This document shows, one piece after another, positions 21,220 to 34,399 of a DNA stretch of 64,000 nucleotides (positions are counted from its first letter, which is position 1; every line of letters starts with the position of its first letter). The DNA is from Apostichopus japonicus (lineage: Eukaryota; Echinodermata; Holothuroidea; Aspidochirotida; Stichopodidae): the NCBI RefSeq assembly GCF_037975245.1, contig NC_092578.1, positions 7,779,501-7,843,500 of the forward strand, in the 5' to 3' direction. The position numbers and the translations under genes were made by a program. Below the pieces are notes generated by a model. That model searched no databases. It was not told the DNA's origin and saw only the letters and a program-made list of their open reading frames with translations.

Positions 21220-23340
21220 TCATTTGTGTGACGTTATTCCGGTCATATCACTTGATACAAGTAGAACCGGACCGAGTTTAAAATGTCTCCTCTTCAAAGT
21301 ATAGATTTGTTGCACCTGTTTACGGATTTCCTATCATGTTCAAGTATTTTAATGACATTTAAACCATAATTTACGATTTTAGAAAGATTTAGTTATTGTT
21401 AACTTTATGGTATATAAACAATGAATGATTGGGTGATTTTCTGTTTAACCTGAATCTCACCTACAATCGAGTTGACGCATGCGCAGTTCAACCATGGAAT
21501 GTTTTACATAAATATGATTGGTTACTAAATCATATGACGTCTTATTTTTGTAAGTTAAGTAAAGTAAGTTTGTAGGGGGCAAACCTATTTATGAAAGCAG
21601 CAACAAGTCCCACACTTGTGGATGGGATTTTACGCATACTAGTGATACACAGTTATGTTCCATATACAAGAACTCTCTATCTCAAGAAATTGAATGTGGC
21701 ATGCCTTCATATACTTAATTACCCCCCTCCCCCTCCCCACTCCCTTCTACTTTTTTCGAACCCCTTACACCTTGCACAACAGCTACTAATATAAACTATG
21801 TATAGAAATATAGGCTACATATTAAATTTTGAAAAAGTGAAGAGTAACTTAATTGATATCTCTCCGGATATGTATTCTACTGACCTCGAGTATATACACA
21901 CTATTACCTATATCTACCTCTCTTTACGTATGAAGAGAAACTATAGCACACTAAACCCGTTGAGAATTCCTTCACAATTTGCTTGATTGCTAACTGCACT
22001 GCTGATATTAATATACGTGACAAACATAGTGATGATGTCAACTCCATAACGAACCCTTGGCCGACCTCATCATCAAGATTAAATGTCCAATTAATCCATA
22101 AAACAAATAGATCGTTTTCCACGACCTCCGAAAAAAAAGAAACCTCTTCAAGAAGAAAAGATCAATGAGTAATTCAAGCCTGTATTGAATATACATTATA
22201 CATGATCACGTGATTTACCTAACCAATTGCGTATGTACACAGCAAATACAGTAGCGTTGTGTGTAGGAATCGCTTCTTCCGATTCCTTAATTACACAAGG
22301 ATCTTTATTTTGGGATGAAAATTGACATGTTTTGCACATATTACGTTTTCAGGTAGCGATCAGATTCTTCATTCTTGGTTATATACTTTTCTTCATTGAC
22401 TCTATGATGTTGGAGAAAAATCACCGGGGTATTCACTGGGGAATTCCGTTAATGGACAATTTTGTGTATGCTTGGGAATACCTTCGGTTTCCGTACAGGT
22501 TTCTTGGCTCAGTGGACTTTCAATATAGATCCAGAACTGATTAAAGTGTAATTCAAAATCCTTCATCCGTCCACCCACAGTTGGTTCGAGTACGTTGTAT
22601 GGCGTCAACTTCGATTGCGGACGGGTTACTATAGGGGCCCAAAACTATTTACCTATTTGGCAATACGTATGTAGGTATACAGGCCTAATGTATGCATGTA
22701 TATAGAGTGTTCAATACAGAAGAGTAGAGCAAATAATATAGTATACCTTTACGGTAACTTACAGCAAGTCATTACTCGGGTTTCACCCATGCACGGCGAT
22801 CATCAGACAACTGAACGTATACGTTCGCGTGTTCTAATTCTTCCTATAATATAATACTATATATTATATATACATACGTTCTGGACATAATAGCTTATGG
22901 CCAGACCCTCGGAATAAGAACGATTTGTTCCACAGAGGGAGAATACTAAGCAAAAAATAAATACCCTTGAATCTAAATTAGTTGAAATTATTTAGTTGAA
23001 ATAGTTTAGTTGGACTATGCCATTTGCATAATTAGAGAAAAGATTGAGAAAAGCGAGTAAGGTTCCTAAAAAGTGACCTCTTAAAACGACAAAAGAGTGT
23101 GTCGAAATAACAGAAGAAAGTACAGGCTCCCATTGCGGTTACTCGCAATCCCCGCCTTCCACCTTTACATAAAATCGTCGAAGAACATTTCCCTATCTTA
23201 AAGTTGTCTGCAACTATCAAGGACAGTTTCGGAAGCCCCCTCACTCCCCTCCCCCACCCCTCCGCTGTCGTTTACAGGCAACCGCCGAATTTACAGTCGT
23301 TACTTGTGAAAGCTAAGATTCATCAATATAAATTCATATA
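21220..23340. other. Intergenic; one weak exon candidate
   Basis: Mostly featureless AT-rich DNA. Contains tgacgcatgcgcagttc near 21473, a palindromic NRF-1-like site, and the weak exon candidate at 22353-22498 listed separately. Confidence 0.45.
22353..22498 (+). other. Unrecognised open segment with good splice signals
   Basis: A segment of 48 codons plus two bases, preceded by ttacgttttcag and followed by ACAG|GTTTC. It would encode VAIRFFILGYILFFIDSM, then a polar stretch ending WEYLRFPYR. It is hydrophobic at the start and unlike the Tyr/Ile frames from TA repeats. I do not recognise the family, no partner exon is seen, and it may be chance. Confidence 0.15.
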
Positions 23341-23342
23341 TA

Positions 23343-23412
23343 TGTATGGATGTATGTATGTATGTATGTATGTATGTATGTATGTATGTATGTATGTATG
23401 TATGTATGTATG
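23343..23412. repeat. (TATG)n microsatellite
   Basis: About 16 pure tetranucleotide copies, followed by a short degraded tail to 23460. Confidence 0.95.
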
Positions 23413-23419
23413 GGTGTAA

Positions 23420-24220
23420 GTATGTATATATTTATATAAACATACATACACACATACATACGACGCAAAAACAAGATATGATACCAAGAATATCAACACT
23501 ATCGGTCATTAGCCCCGGACATCAAACCAATTTCAATGAGTAAATCAACCGTTTGTTGAATATCCTTCTCCCTATGAAATAAGTTTGCCTATTTCCTATT
23601 CCTTTTTTGGTCGCTCTTGCAACCAATTAAATTCTCTGCATATATACGTCAAGTATAACATGTCTCGCCTGTCAATTTTGTTCGACAAAAAAAAAATATG
23701 ATTTTGTGGGAAAAGATAAATTTACGAGAAAATTGCTACGGTGACATTTTCTGACAACTTCAATTTCGCTTGCAAAATAAATTACATCGTAACGTTAGTC
23801 GATAGAACATTTGATGACAACTTCGTGAAGAGCAACACAAACTGCAGGTGATACTTATTAACGTGATCTGAATGAATTGGTTTTGTTGGAGCCAGTGGTT
23901 AATGTCAATGAATACGTATTTGTTTATTGCTTACAAATTTTTTCTTCAGAAACTTGGGGGTGAACGTTATGCTTGAATATATGTATTAATGTACTGTATC
24001 AACTATTAAGATGCATTTTAACAGTGAACCAACAAGAGATTAATATGCTTACGTCGTCTTGATATGGTAGTTTAAATTTAAATATGTTTGCCAATGTACA
24101 AAACTGCCGTGAGAGGTGTGAGAGGGTATGAGAGGGAGTGAGGGGTCCAAAAGTAGAACACCTCAAAAAAGTGATATAATGAAACACATTTCGCCTTGTC
24201 AATTCATTCACTTTCTCCTT
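23420..24220. other. Intergenic, nothing recognised
   Basis: No gene supported. Confidence 0.5.
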
Positions 24221-24224
24221 CAGA

Positions 24225-24320
24225 TTTATATATTTGTAATTGTTATGAGTTTGAAAATCCAGAACAGTGAAAAAACTTCCAGCCTCCGGGATTCGAACCC
24301 GGGCCTCCCACATTATATGC
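24225..24320 (-). mobile_element. tRNA-derived SINE (family 2), 5'-truncated copy
   Basis: The minus strand reads gggttcgaatcccggaggct (B box), then gaagttttttcactgttct and ggattttcaaactcataac, matching the SINE at 7401-7525. The A-box half is missing and replaced by the adjacent TA microsatellite. Confidence 0.7.
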
Positions 24321-24329
24321 GATATATAT

Positions 24330-24330
24330 G

Positions 24331-24415
<85 letters not shown>
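24330..24415. repeat. TA microsatellite
   Basis: Pure (TA)n of about 40 copies flanking the truncated SINE. Confidence 0.95.
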
Positions 24416-24420
<5 letters not shown>

Positions 24421-24471
24421 TTATACTCCCTCTTTTCAGTGACATCGTTTCTTTATACTTGTGAACTATTT

Positions 24472-24483
24472 TGCGCATGCGCA
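24472..24483. promoter_or_regulatory. Perfect palindromic NRF-1-type motif
   Basis: TGCGCATGCGCA, a perfect palindrome and the core NRF-1 consensus. No exon is recognised next to it, so function is unproven. Confidence 0.3.
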
Positions 24484-24489
24484 ATGCAG

Positions 24490-25407
24490 TGTTTGAAGGA
24501 CTAATTAATAAGGTCCTTATGTAAACTACAGAAGTGTAAAAGTAATTACGATGCATTCTTCAACGTTTTCAAATAGTGTAAAAGTTGCAGACTGTACAAC
24601 GAGGACTGTTTCGTGTAACGGTAGACTTATATCTTCATGTAAAGTGTTCGTGATTATTCCATACATAACGTTGGAGATCTTTTCCGTTGGTACAATTACC
24701 ACACGGGGATAATGAAATCCCCTGTGACCGAGATCCGGCGAGATCCGATGACAATATTTAATAGGGCTTCCCAATTTAAGCCCCTTGATTTGGTGCTACA
24801 TATAGCATGGCTAAAGGCTATGTTTGCAAGATGACAAGCTAAGGGTGATAAGCGGAAAGAGAAAAGATTTTAGAGGCATCGGTTATAAGAAGCAATTGCG
24901 TGAGGTGAAGTTAACATATATAGATGCAATGAGCATGCGTGCATTGCCGTAGGGTGCGTTCGTGCCGAGGTGTCAAAAAATGAACATATGTATCTCTGAA
25001 AGTCGGGAAAGCGTTATAGTAATGGGTTATTCATCTAAGTAAGATCCAAAAGTGTATATATAGTCACATGAGAAGATCACAAAAGTCTACGGGTTTGACT
25101 TTCTTGTTTTTCATGTGCATCTGCTATGCAATTGTGTATGGATTACCGATAGGTTATCACCGTTGGCTACGAAAGCACAATAAAACACCGTAATCGGGGA
25201 GGCTGAGGGAGATGAAATGATTTATGTCATTACGAAACAAATAGTTTCACATTTAAACTGTACTACGAGAAAGAAACACTATATTTATACATGACTGGGT
25301 GAACAATTAATTAAGTTTTACATGACGGAATGAACCGAAAATATACATTATGTATATATATATATTACTGAGTGAACAAATAATAACGTTCTACATGACG
25401 GAATGAA
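24490..25407. other. Intergenic, nothing recognised
   Basis: No gene supported. A short direct repeat (acatgacggaatgaac) occurs twice at 25320-25410. Confidence 0.5.
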
Positions 25408-25419
25408 CGGAATGTATAA

Positions 25420-25420
25420 A

Positions 25421-25496
<76 letters not shown>
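25420..25496. repeat. TA microsatellite
   Basis: (TA)n interrupted by one ACATA; it hosts the MITE that follows. Confidence 0.9.
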
Positions 25497-25501
<5 letters not shown>

Positions 25502-25635
25502 ATACTAGTTGAGACTAGTGGAACACTAGTAGTTGTAAGACAATTCTGTCTGTTGTCTGACGATCGCTATAATAACGCTTGAAACTCCGAGTTACAACTA
25601 CTATAGTGTTCCACTAGTCTCAACTAGTATCAACA
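25497..25635. mobile_element. 139-bp MITE with ~40-bp inverted ends in a TA tract
   Basis: Both ends read TGTTGATACTAGTTGAGACT and continue as near-perfect inverted copies to about base 42 (one 2-base indel). TATAT flanks both sides, consistent with a TA target duplication (Tc1/mariner-like), though the surrounding TA repeat makes this uncertain. No coding capacity. Confidence 0.75.
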
Positions 25636-25696
25636 TATATTCCGCTCTGTCCACTGGACATAGAGCACTCTGTGCCAAGATAGACGCCAACCAACC

Positions 25697-25698
<2 letters not shown>

Positions 25699-25743
<45 letters not shown>
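25699..25743. repeat. (TC)n(TA)n microsatellite
   Basis: About 14 CT units followed by TA units. Confidence 0.9.
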
Positions 25744-25744
<1 letters not shown>

Positions 25745-27260
25745 CTATATATACAATATGTATGTATATGTCTACCTTAGAGCTAAAATCGATTCCATAT
25801 CTGTGATCTTTTTATAAAAGTTTAGAAGGGGTAGTATAATTTCGTCTCTTTTCCAATGACGGTTTTCCGTTTATCCCCCTCTTGTCCTGCGGTCGTGTGT
25901 TGGTATATGTTCGCTCACGTTTCAAGTACATTTAAGGCAAAAAAAAAAACAGAGAGAAAGTGGAGTTAAAACAAATACAAAGTTTTATCGACAGTAATTT
26001 GTCCTTGCCCGTAAACATGTACAAATGTTGATAGATGGAGCCATGAAGATACACCGTGCTTTTCAATTAATAATGCAGTGACAACATGTCCTTTGGTATT
26101 GTAACAGATGATAGCGCATTGGGTGCCGTGTTTACGGAATGGCTATAAACATGATTATATTCTTAAAGGAGACGTAATCCCCAACCATCATCATTGGTCT
26201 ATATGTGATAGTGATAATTGCCACGAACAACTTCCCGTTACACAGCTATATCAGAAAAAATGTAATTCCATTTTTCGGAAATATCAGGATCAAATGTTCC
26301 TTCAGATACAAACATCGATAATTTCAAAGTCCATGATATTCTTGTATAGTTAACAATAGTATATGAGAAAGTGACTTGAGCTGCGAAACGTTGAAGGAAG
26401 CAAAGAAATATCTTACTCCTTAAACTTCACTTGTTGACAAAATCATGGCAAGAGGCTGTCTTTTACTTTGATCAATTCCTATCTTAATTTGAGATTGTCT
26501 TAAAGTGACGACTATAGACTCAAGCAGTAAGCTACTTTAAGGGTCGTTATGTAACTAAGAGCAAATTTCACGGGACTTCAATTACTGACAAACCTTATTC
26601 TTTTATATTTCCCAGGATTTTATATCCTCATTTATCATATGCTACCGATCAATTTGAAATCCTTTCGTGTGATTTTTGCTTTAACTTGGTGGAAGAAAAG
26701 CTTGTTTTGCCTCAGGAGGAATACGCTTTTATAGACGTTTGACAAAAACCAGGAAACGATTCCATGTCACGAAAACTCTAGGATGTGGTCTGGCGAGGAC
26801 AGAGAGACGTTTCATTTTGGCTTTTCTTATCAGTCACTTTATTCCCCCTTTTAAAGCTGAAAGGCATCACAGCTGAAAGGCAACATTTGAACTTGCGCCA
26901 AAGAAAAAATAAAGAAATAAAAGAAAGAAAATCAGCTTAATGTGCTACACGTGTGTGTTTATAGATGTTAATTATCTCTGATTCTAGCTAGAGAAGACTT
27001 AGCCCATCTGATAAAATATTATACTACGGTGACCTGTTTCATTTGTCATTAAATTGGTGTCATTAAAGTTAAATGTGTTTCTATGTTTAAATTGTAAGAA
27101 ATTAGTTTCCTTTCCTTTTCTCTTCACGCTACTGCTTTCGTGCGTAGCAAACATTGTCACCATTCCATATTTATATATATGTCATGCAATAAACTTGAAC
27201 TGAGGCCTTGATTTTTTTTTAAAGAACTTATGATGAACCCGTCCTCCATTTGTACTTAGT
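25745..27260. other. Intergenic, nothing recognised
   Basis: No gene supported. Confidence 0.5.
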
Positions 27261-27302
27261 GTGTATATGTATCTAATATCTATCTATATATATATCTCTG
27301 AT

Positions 27303-27431
<129 letters not shown>

Positions 27432-27439
27432 TATGTACG

Positions 27440-28244
27440 TTACACGCCTTGATCAAAACGCTGGAAGGCCACAACACAACCAAAAATACAACTTTTAAAG
27501 GCAATAAAGGGAAACCAGGGGTAACGGATGGAGGATAGATAGATGTAACATATTCTCATGACCAGGGTGATGTTATGTACCTCAGATCAAAGCCGTCTAT
27601 ATCTATATACGGCTCTGCCTCAGGTTATCATATTGTTTTGTAATATTTCAGTTAATCTATACAAGGGGCCGGTTATAATAGCAGCACCTAATACTCACTG
27701 CAGAATATATGGTGCGACAGAGATACGAAAAGACTCTCAACATGCAGACAACATTGATCAATCATCAATCATCCAATTTGCTTATGCGCATGGTCATATA
27801 GCTCAAATACATGCAGACAAAACGAATATTTTGATTGGTTGATTCATGTTTGAATACGTCATATGTCTGTCTTGATCTTATTTCTTGTTCTTCTTATTGT
27901 TTTACTGTGGTCTAGTTTCAACACAGCTGTTTGATGAGAGGTTTTTCGCGGTTGTTGTCATTTCAGAGCTCTTGTTTCAATTTCGTTGCCTTCTTGACTA
28001 TGGATTTGTTGATTGAGAAACTTTGATATTAATTAATTAACGCGATCGAAGGGAAACCGACACCTCTCAAATAGGCTCAGTGAGAAAGCAGTCGGAGAAT
28101 GCGAACATCTATTCGAGTTCCGTGGTAATAAGGAACTTAAAGGAGCTATAAGCCAAAACATACAGCAAGCACGTTATAAAGATGCTACTCACGTTTTCAC
28201 ATTTGCGTTAAAAGAGTGTACACGGTTAGAACAAAAACACATCG
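27440..28244. other. Intergenic, nothing recognised
   Basis: No gene supported. Confidence 0.5.
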
Positions 28245-28261
28245 ATGCACAGTTTTCTTCT

Positions 28262-28440
28262 GATATTAATGCTCCAGAAGTTATCATGCATGTATCAATG
28301 CTCCAGATGTTATCATGGTGTATCAATGCTACACAAGTTGTCATGGTGTATCAATGCTCCAGAAGTTATCATCATGGTGTATCAATGCTCCAGAAGTTAT
28401 CATGGTGTGTCAATGCTACACAAGTTATCATGGTGTATAT
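28262..28440. repeat. Minisatellite of ~28-bp units
   Basis: Six or seven imperfect units of gtatcaatgctccagaagtt plus atcatg (cacaagtt in alternating copies). The alternation of two unit types suggests expansion of a dimer. Confidence 0.8.
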
Positions 28441-28611
28441 ATTTCACATTAGCTCCGAGAGCGTCAGAAACGTTTTTGTCTGACAACGCCAAAATTGCAG
28501 GGATCCCAGCTGATGGGATAGGGCAGTCTTATAGAGAATTGTGAACCAAAATTATTTAGAGTAACTATTACTTTGTGCTGGTCAACAAACAACTAGACAA
28601 AACAATGTCAT

Positions 28612-28975
28612 GTAATATCATATCATATCATGTCATGTCATGTCATGTCATATCATTTCATGTCATGCCATTTTACTGCATATGATGTCATGCAATGTCA
28701 TGTCATTTCCTTTCCTTGCCTTTCATGTCGTGTCATATCATGTCATGTCATGTCAGGTCATTTCATGTCATGTCATGTCATGTCATTTCATGTCATATCA
28801 TGTCATGCCATGTCATGCCATGTCATGCCATGTCATGTCATGCCATGTCATGTCATGTCATGTCATTTTATGACATGTCATGTCATATCATATCATATCA
28901 TGTCATGTCACTTAATGTCATGTCATTTCCGTCCATATAATGGCATGTCAAGTCAATTTCATGTCATGTTGCTGA
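28612..28975. repeat. (TGTCA)n pentanucleotide array
   Basis: About 360 bases of TGTCA with scattered TTTCA, TATCA and TGCCA variants. It opens all three forward frames as Met/Ser/Cys/His repeats, which are artefacts. Confidence 0.95.
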
Positions 28976-28979
28976 AGAG

Positions 28980-31575
28980 AAGTTTGGATATAAAGCCTAT
29001 TATACACATTTAGCCAGTTAATGCTCTTCCTGTTTGTTCTAAGTAACTCAAGTAATGCTACTATATGTTTAAGTTTTCGACTTTTAGAACAGTTCACACG
29101 GCTGAGAGTGACGTCACAGAAGCAGCGCGTTTTTTTCTCTCGGGCAAGTAAAGCCGTTTGGAACGGTTTCATTTAATCAAAGTGACGATGTTAGTCATTC
29201 TTTCCAGGGGTGGTTTTTCCTTTTAATATAAATTCTGATAAATCTGGCAATAAAGTGGAATTGAAGTTGTTATAAACAAAAGCAATTAAGATGCCAATGA
29301 AGAAATTCAACTCCATCTGTCCTTGGTAGCTTTTTGACATAGTATACATCGTAAGTCACATGCGTTGTTTAAAATTTCGAGAGTCGATTGTAAAGCTTTT
29401 ATACTTAATTTGTTTGGGGTGTTTGAACTTTATGGTCCGTGAATATTTTTTTCTCACATATTATCTTTCGCGTCGGTTGTATTTTAAGAAACTTTTTGAA
29501 TTGTATTCCCGCAAAATGTTGGTATGTATCACTACCGATCCTTTAAGGAGACACAAACCCAACCATCATATTTAGCTTACATGACAGAGATCGTTGAAAA
29601 TAATTTCTCCCACAAACAGCTAGAAAAATACCCAGCTTGTTTCGTTTGTGAGATATCGTAGTTTAAGAGTCGCATATGGGGGTTCAATCATTTTGTAAAT
29701 CTGTGACGTCATAGAGCCACTAGAATCTGAAACGTTTTCCCCTCTATTTGTTTATCTTTTCATATTTTCAAGGTAAACTGTTTACAGTGTTGTCACTGAA
29801 ACCCGTGCCATCATTAGGTCATGTTAAGACAAGGGCGCAAAGTTAGACATTTGTTTTTTGCTAGGGGACGGGCACGACCTATTAACTGAAGGAAATATTC
29901 TTCTGACCCTTTTGGGGGCCTGGAAGATATTTGGGGATAGTCCAATCCCCGCCCCCTGCCCCCGGGACGTAGTGAAAAGCTTTAATATTTTAGCTTAAAA
30001 AATGGCAGAACCTATCTCCATAACAGAAAATAAACATTGTAAGAAAAATTGTAAAATTTAAAAAAAAGGGAAACGTGTGTGTCTCAATGATGCCACATTT
30101 AGACTTGATCAAGTCTTCAGCCTAGTGTATGAGAGGGGACATTAAATATGTGTAATAATGGAATAATATATTTTTTCTTAGCTGTTTTGGGAGAGTTGTT
30201 CATATACACCATATAGACCAATGATAGTGATTGGATTTGTGGCTCATTTAAGTTCACGTAAAAGTGCAGTTCAAATAGGTTGACGAACCGAGTTCCATTT
30301 CAAGGCATCACTTGAAGGTCTTCACACAGCGAAATTGTCATTTTGTCTCATGATGTGATTACATGGTAATATGATAAAGTAACTGGGCTACGAAATGTTT
30401 TGAAGGGCTTTACTTAAGTTACAAGCCAATTTCCGTTCACTTGGGGGAAGGAATAATATGTAATATAAAATACAAGTTGTCTCTGTTATCAAGTTATATG
30501 TTTGATGTAGGTGTGTTACAAACTGCTGACAAATTTCCTAGTACAAGTCAAAAACCTACAATCAACAAAATGAACATAACACCCTTTTTCAAATGCAATT
30601 TTTCTATATTTCTTTATAAATGATATCGCTTTTCAACGATTACGTCTTCTTCACATGATGGCAGACTTTTATATTCGGAGGCCATACTCGTATGCTTATA
30701 ATAATAACATGTATGTGTAACCCCCCACCACATCCCCTCCCCCACCCCATATTACTCGGAGCATTTCGTAGATCTAGTATATACGGTATTCGCATCAGAG
30801 CGGTCAGAGCTTTGTACTAGCTGACTATAGTACACCCCTTAAAAGTAAACTAAAAAAAATACTAGCGCAACATTGCGTGTAGACCTAATTATAGACCTAA
30901 TTTGTAGCATAAATATGCATTAGAATGCATCATTTTACTTCTAACTTTATTTCTGTGGGAGGACCCGCACCCCCCCCCCTCACCCCCGCATACTTACGAT
31001 TTGATTTCACGACGCAAGGGCCACACCCCTTCTATCTTTTATTAATTCTAGTTCCAACCCTGCCGTCAAGTCTGTCTTTACCACGTTCTGTACAGACAAA
31101 TTTGAGCAAGTTTAATTTATGAACATGTCAATAAGACGGTCATTAAATAACTTGCTTCGCGACGCTCTGACCATTACGTGATATACTACCTACCTAAAGC
31201 CAATTGACTTTGTTGTTACTACAACGAATGGACATATAATTTCTTGTCTATAGTATTAATTCGTTGAAATGTCAATGTTTGATTACAAGCATGAATAATT
31301 AAGATGAAGGGATCAACCTCATCACGGCTTACAATATTTAGCTCACGCCTTGCACAGGCTGCTGTCAAAATAACTAGGTTGGAAGAATTTAGGATATAGT
31401 ATGCAGCGTACTAATATACACACCCACTCTTGTGCAGTTACGATAATTCATAGGGAAGCTACAGTGTTGTAGGGTAAAATGTTAGGAGAAGGCATTGGTT
31501 ATATAAACAAAGCTATATGTTAATTTTATTGGATGCATAAGTGGTTAGACAAATGAATTATTTCAATCCAAGTCA
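28980..31575. other. Intergenic, with an old dispersed repeat
   Basis: No gene supported. 29530-29720 has the look of an old dispersed repeat (ccttt-aaggagacacaaac, ttatagcttacatgac-type blocks, tgtgacgtcatagag). Similar tgacgtca blocks occur at 17100, 19725, 19895 and 32710. Confidence 0.45.
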
Positions 31576-31578
31576 CCG

Positions 31579-31675
31579 TATATATATATATATATATTTA
31601 TCTATATATATATACACTGCATATTATATACACTGAATATATATACACTGCACGAGTGTTTCTATATATAAATAA

Positions 31676-31710
<35 letters not shown>

Positions 31711-31727
31711 TATATAGATATAGATAT
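31579..31727. repeat. Interrupted TA microsatellites
   Basis: TA-rich tracts at 31579-31612 and 31667-31727 separated by tatacactgcat-like units. Confidence 0.85.
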
Positions 31728-31729
31728 AT

Positions 31730-33842
31730 GCTCCGACGCATTGTCCGGGAAATAAGATTAATGACGGTACATTCAACGTACTGAAGGGATATACGGTACA
31801 TGTTCTCTACGCCCCTTCCGTCCCCTGCAACACAGTTCCAACACATTGCTTATATATTAATTATCAGTTTTACATGAAGGATATACGACTGAATTACTAG
31901 TCTGTGGGTATAAGTGGTCTGTTCGATCACATGCTGCACACAGAAATTTTGTTTACAAGAGTTGTTCTTGCCTGCTGCTTTCGTATATACATTGGCGGTG
32001 TGTGTTTAAAGTGCTTAAAATCCCTTGATATTCGTCAATAATTCCTCAACCGTGGCGTTTCGCATCTTCTACAAGGCATTGCAAGAGGTAATATTGAATA
32101 AACTCAACCGAAAGGGACATCGCATTGCTAACCTTGGGACACAGAATTGTTTTAAAGAAAATCCGTCCCTGTTGCGTACACAAGCTTTCGATTTTCGAGG
32201 AAAAATAAATAAATAAATAAATAAAAATAAAACGAAACAAAACAAAACAAAACAAACGAAAACAAGCAGGGTATAACTGTAGATGCAATATATACAGATA
32301 ATTCTAAGTTAACAAAGATTAAAGAAGGAAAATGTTGGGTATGGATTATACAATGTATGTTATAAATATACATTCTTGAAATACGTTGCATATACTTCTC
32401 CAAGAAATATTAGACGGAACAACTGTTGATTCTTGCAAACGTTCTCTTGTAACATCGAACCGTATTATATATAGGCACATCTATATTTGATTCAGTCAGA
32501 AATCGCGAGTCCGACATTTAAATGATATAAATGTGACATTTTGTCACGTGTTTTGATTTAACCCTTAGTCTATATGTTCGATATTTATTTATATCCTTCC
32601 ATTATACGGCCGGACATTTTACACTTCTATGTATTATAGCGATCGATTATATATATAAATAGTAAGCGATAAATATATACACAAAAGCGCATGGATATGA
32701 ATATACCTTGATGACGTCACAATTTTGTAAGCTTTACGCTATTATATTCTATAACCCGAAGTGAAATACATTGATCGTCTGCTGTACAAAACCAAAGTAT
32801 TTTCATTGATTTTTTTTTGTGCCTTATTTACATCCGTATTCGGGTTTTTTTTTTGGTTGCAATTTAAATATTGTCCTTTAATTATACCTGTGCAGAATCT
32901 TTCCTGGTCTTTAACTAATTCCCAAATCCTGCGAAGTAGTTTTCGTAATGGTCGAAGTTATCTTAGTACGTACATTAGAAAGCGTATAATAATGTTTAAA
33001 CATCGTAAATCTTTTTTCTCTTTTCTCCATTATAATGGTTCCTCGCGACCGGCTATTGACATTGTTACTTTAAGTAACTTAGAACACTCCACTTTAAAGT
33101 GTATGTATATAAATATACATCACTTTAAATTCAAGTAATGTGTATTTAAGTGATATAGCCTATAAGCAATATATATTCATTTGTTTATTATGAACCAAAT
33201 GACCACGCACTACAGTACTCGAGTTATTAATCACACTGCACGCGAAGGTATAGCCTATACGCTTCTCGAAATTTGCCCTTGAGCTAATATGACACTTAAA
33301 ATAATCACATTTAAAGAAGATCTGTTATATATTAAACGGTGATTAATGTACCAACGCATGAAGACTGTACGCTTATATGAACACCTAATAAGCCATATAC
33401 ATATACAAATATACAGTTACATTTAGAATATGTTCAGAAGTTAATTATATGTTATGAATTTTGAACAAAGGTGGAGAATGACGTATTCAAATGAAATCGT
33501 ACGTTTTGTGTTGGTTTCAGAAAATTGTCTTGGTTTCAGACATTTTTTATGCCGAGTTACCAATACTACATTAAAGGCCTACATGCATACCTGTGTACTT
33601 ACTATTCCATGCGTTTCTGATTCAATGTTTCGATTGACACACTTATTCCTTAACCTCTTTCTGTATCACTTTAAAATTAACAGAATTATTTTGAAATTAG
33701 AGAAATATATACAATGTATCATTTCTATGATAACTTAAAAGGTAACAAAAAAGGCTTACCTAACTCGTCGTACAAAGATAGCAATGCGACACTTTTAACC
33801 GATCGAGGCGGGTACAAGTTTCTCCATCCCTCGCCTCAAAGA
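31730..33842. other. Intergenic, nothing recognised
   Basis: No gene supported. A short AAAT/AAAAC low-complexity tract lies at 32205-32262. The longest frame (32761-33138) is Phe/Ile/Tyr-rich and resembles nothing I know. Confidence 0.45.
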
Positions 33843-33950
33843 TATTGAAGAAAAGTCAGGTTCTTTTTTTTTTAACTGAAACAGATCGAATCCTCGTAGT
33901 AGGATGGTTACTGAGTAGCCGCACCACTAAGCCCCGCCCCTTTTTAGACT
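33843..33950 (-). mobile_element. Possible tRNA-derived SINE fragment (family 3)
   Basis: On the minus strand ggggcttagtggtgcggcta (A-box-like) precedes gaggattcgatctg (B-box-like) at tRNA-like spacing. The body differs from families 1 and 2. Tentative. Confidence 0.4.
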
Positions 33951-34334
33951 GTCATCATCGCCATCAAGCGTCTGATAGCCTCACATGCACTTAATGAATA
34001 AAATATTCATTTGATTGTCATGGCAGTATAAGCATTAGGTACCCATATACAGAGATACACACGCTACAAGAGTAACGGTAGGCTTAACACTAGCGCTGGT
34101 TCGATTTCATCCAAGCGACATTTAATCTCAAACTCATTTGAAATCCTTGTAACCTTAGTAACAAAATCAAGTCGAAGGAATAATGAATTTCCGCCCAAAT
34201 TGTTAAGAGATGTGGTATAACGTACTGTAGATTGCAGGAATTTAAGAGTCAACTAAATTCCATTACGGTTTGGTGACAATGGTCTAATGTCGATTTAAAG
34301 TGATATAAAATAAAAAGTCGACATTTTTTTTCAG

Positions 34335-34393
34335 GAGCGGAAGCGAGCTCGTCTCAAGAGCGGCTTAATCAGCTCTCATCTTAGGCTGGATCG
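34335..34393 (+). other. Weak isolated exon candidate
   Basis: Strong acceptor (cattttttttcag) and donor (GATCG|GTGAGTG) flank 59 bases open in one frame (ERKRARLKSGLISSHLRLD). The base composition is less AT-rich than its surroundings. I recognise no family and no partner exon; it could also be a noncoding exon or chance. Confidence 0.2.
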
Positions 34394-34399
34394 GTGAGT

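Noticed and set aside
21474-21486. Scattered gcatgcgc motifs (2688, 19080, 21477, 24472, 46145) as active promoters
   Set aside because: They lack adjacent exons, and at least one lies inside a transposon end. Motif alone is not enough.
28630-29013. 127-codon frame of repeating MSCHV-type residues
   Set aside because: Translation of the TGTCA array, open in several frames at once.
32761-33138. 125-codon frame on the plus strand
   Set aside because: Phe/Ile/Tyr-rich with no recognisable motif or splice context; likely chance in AT-rich DNA.
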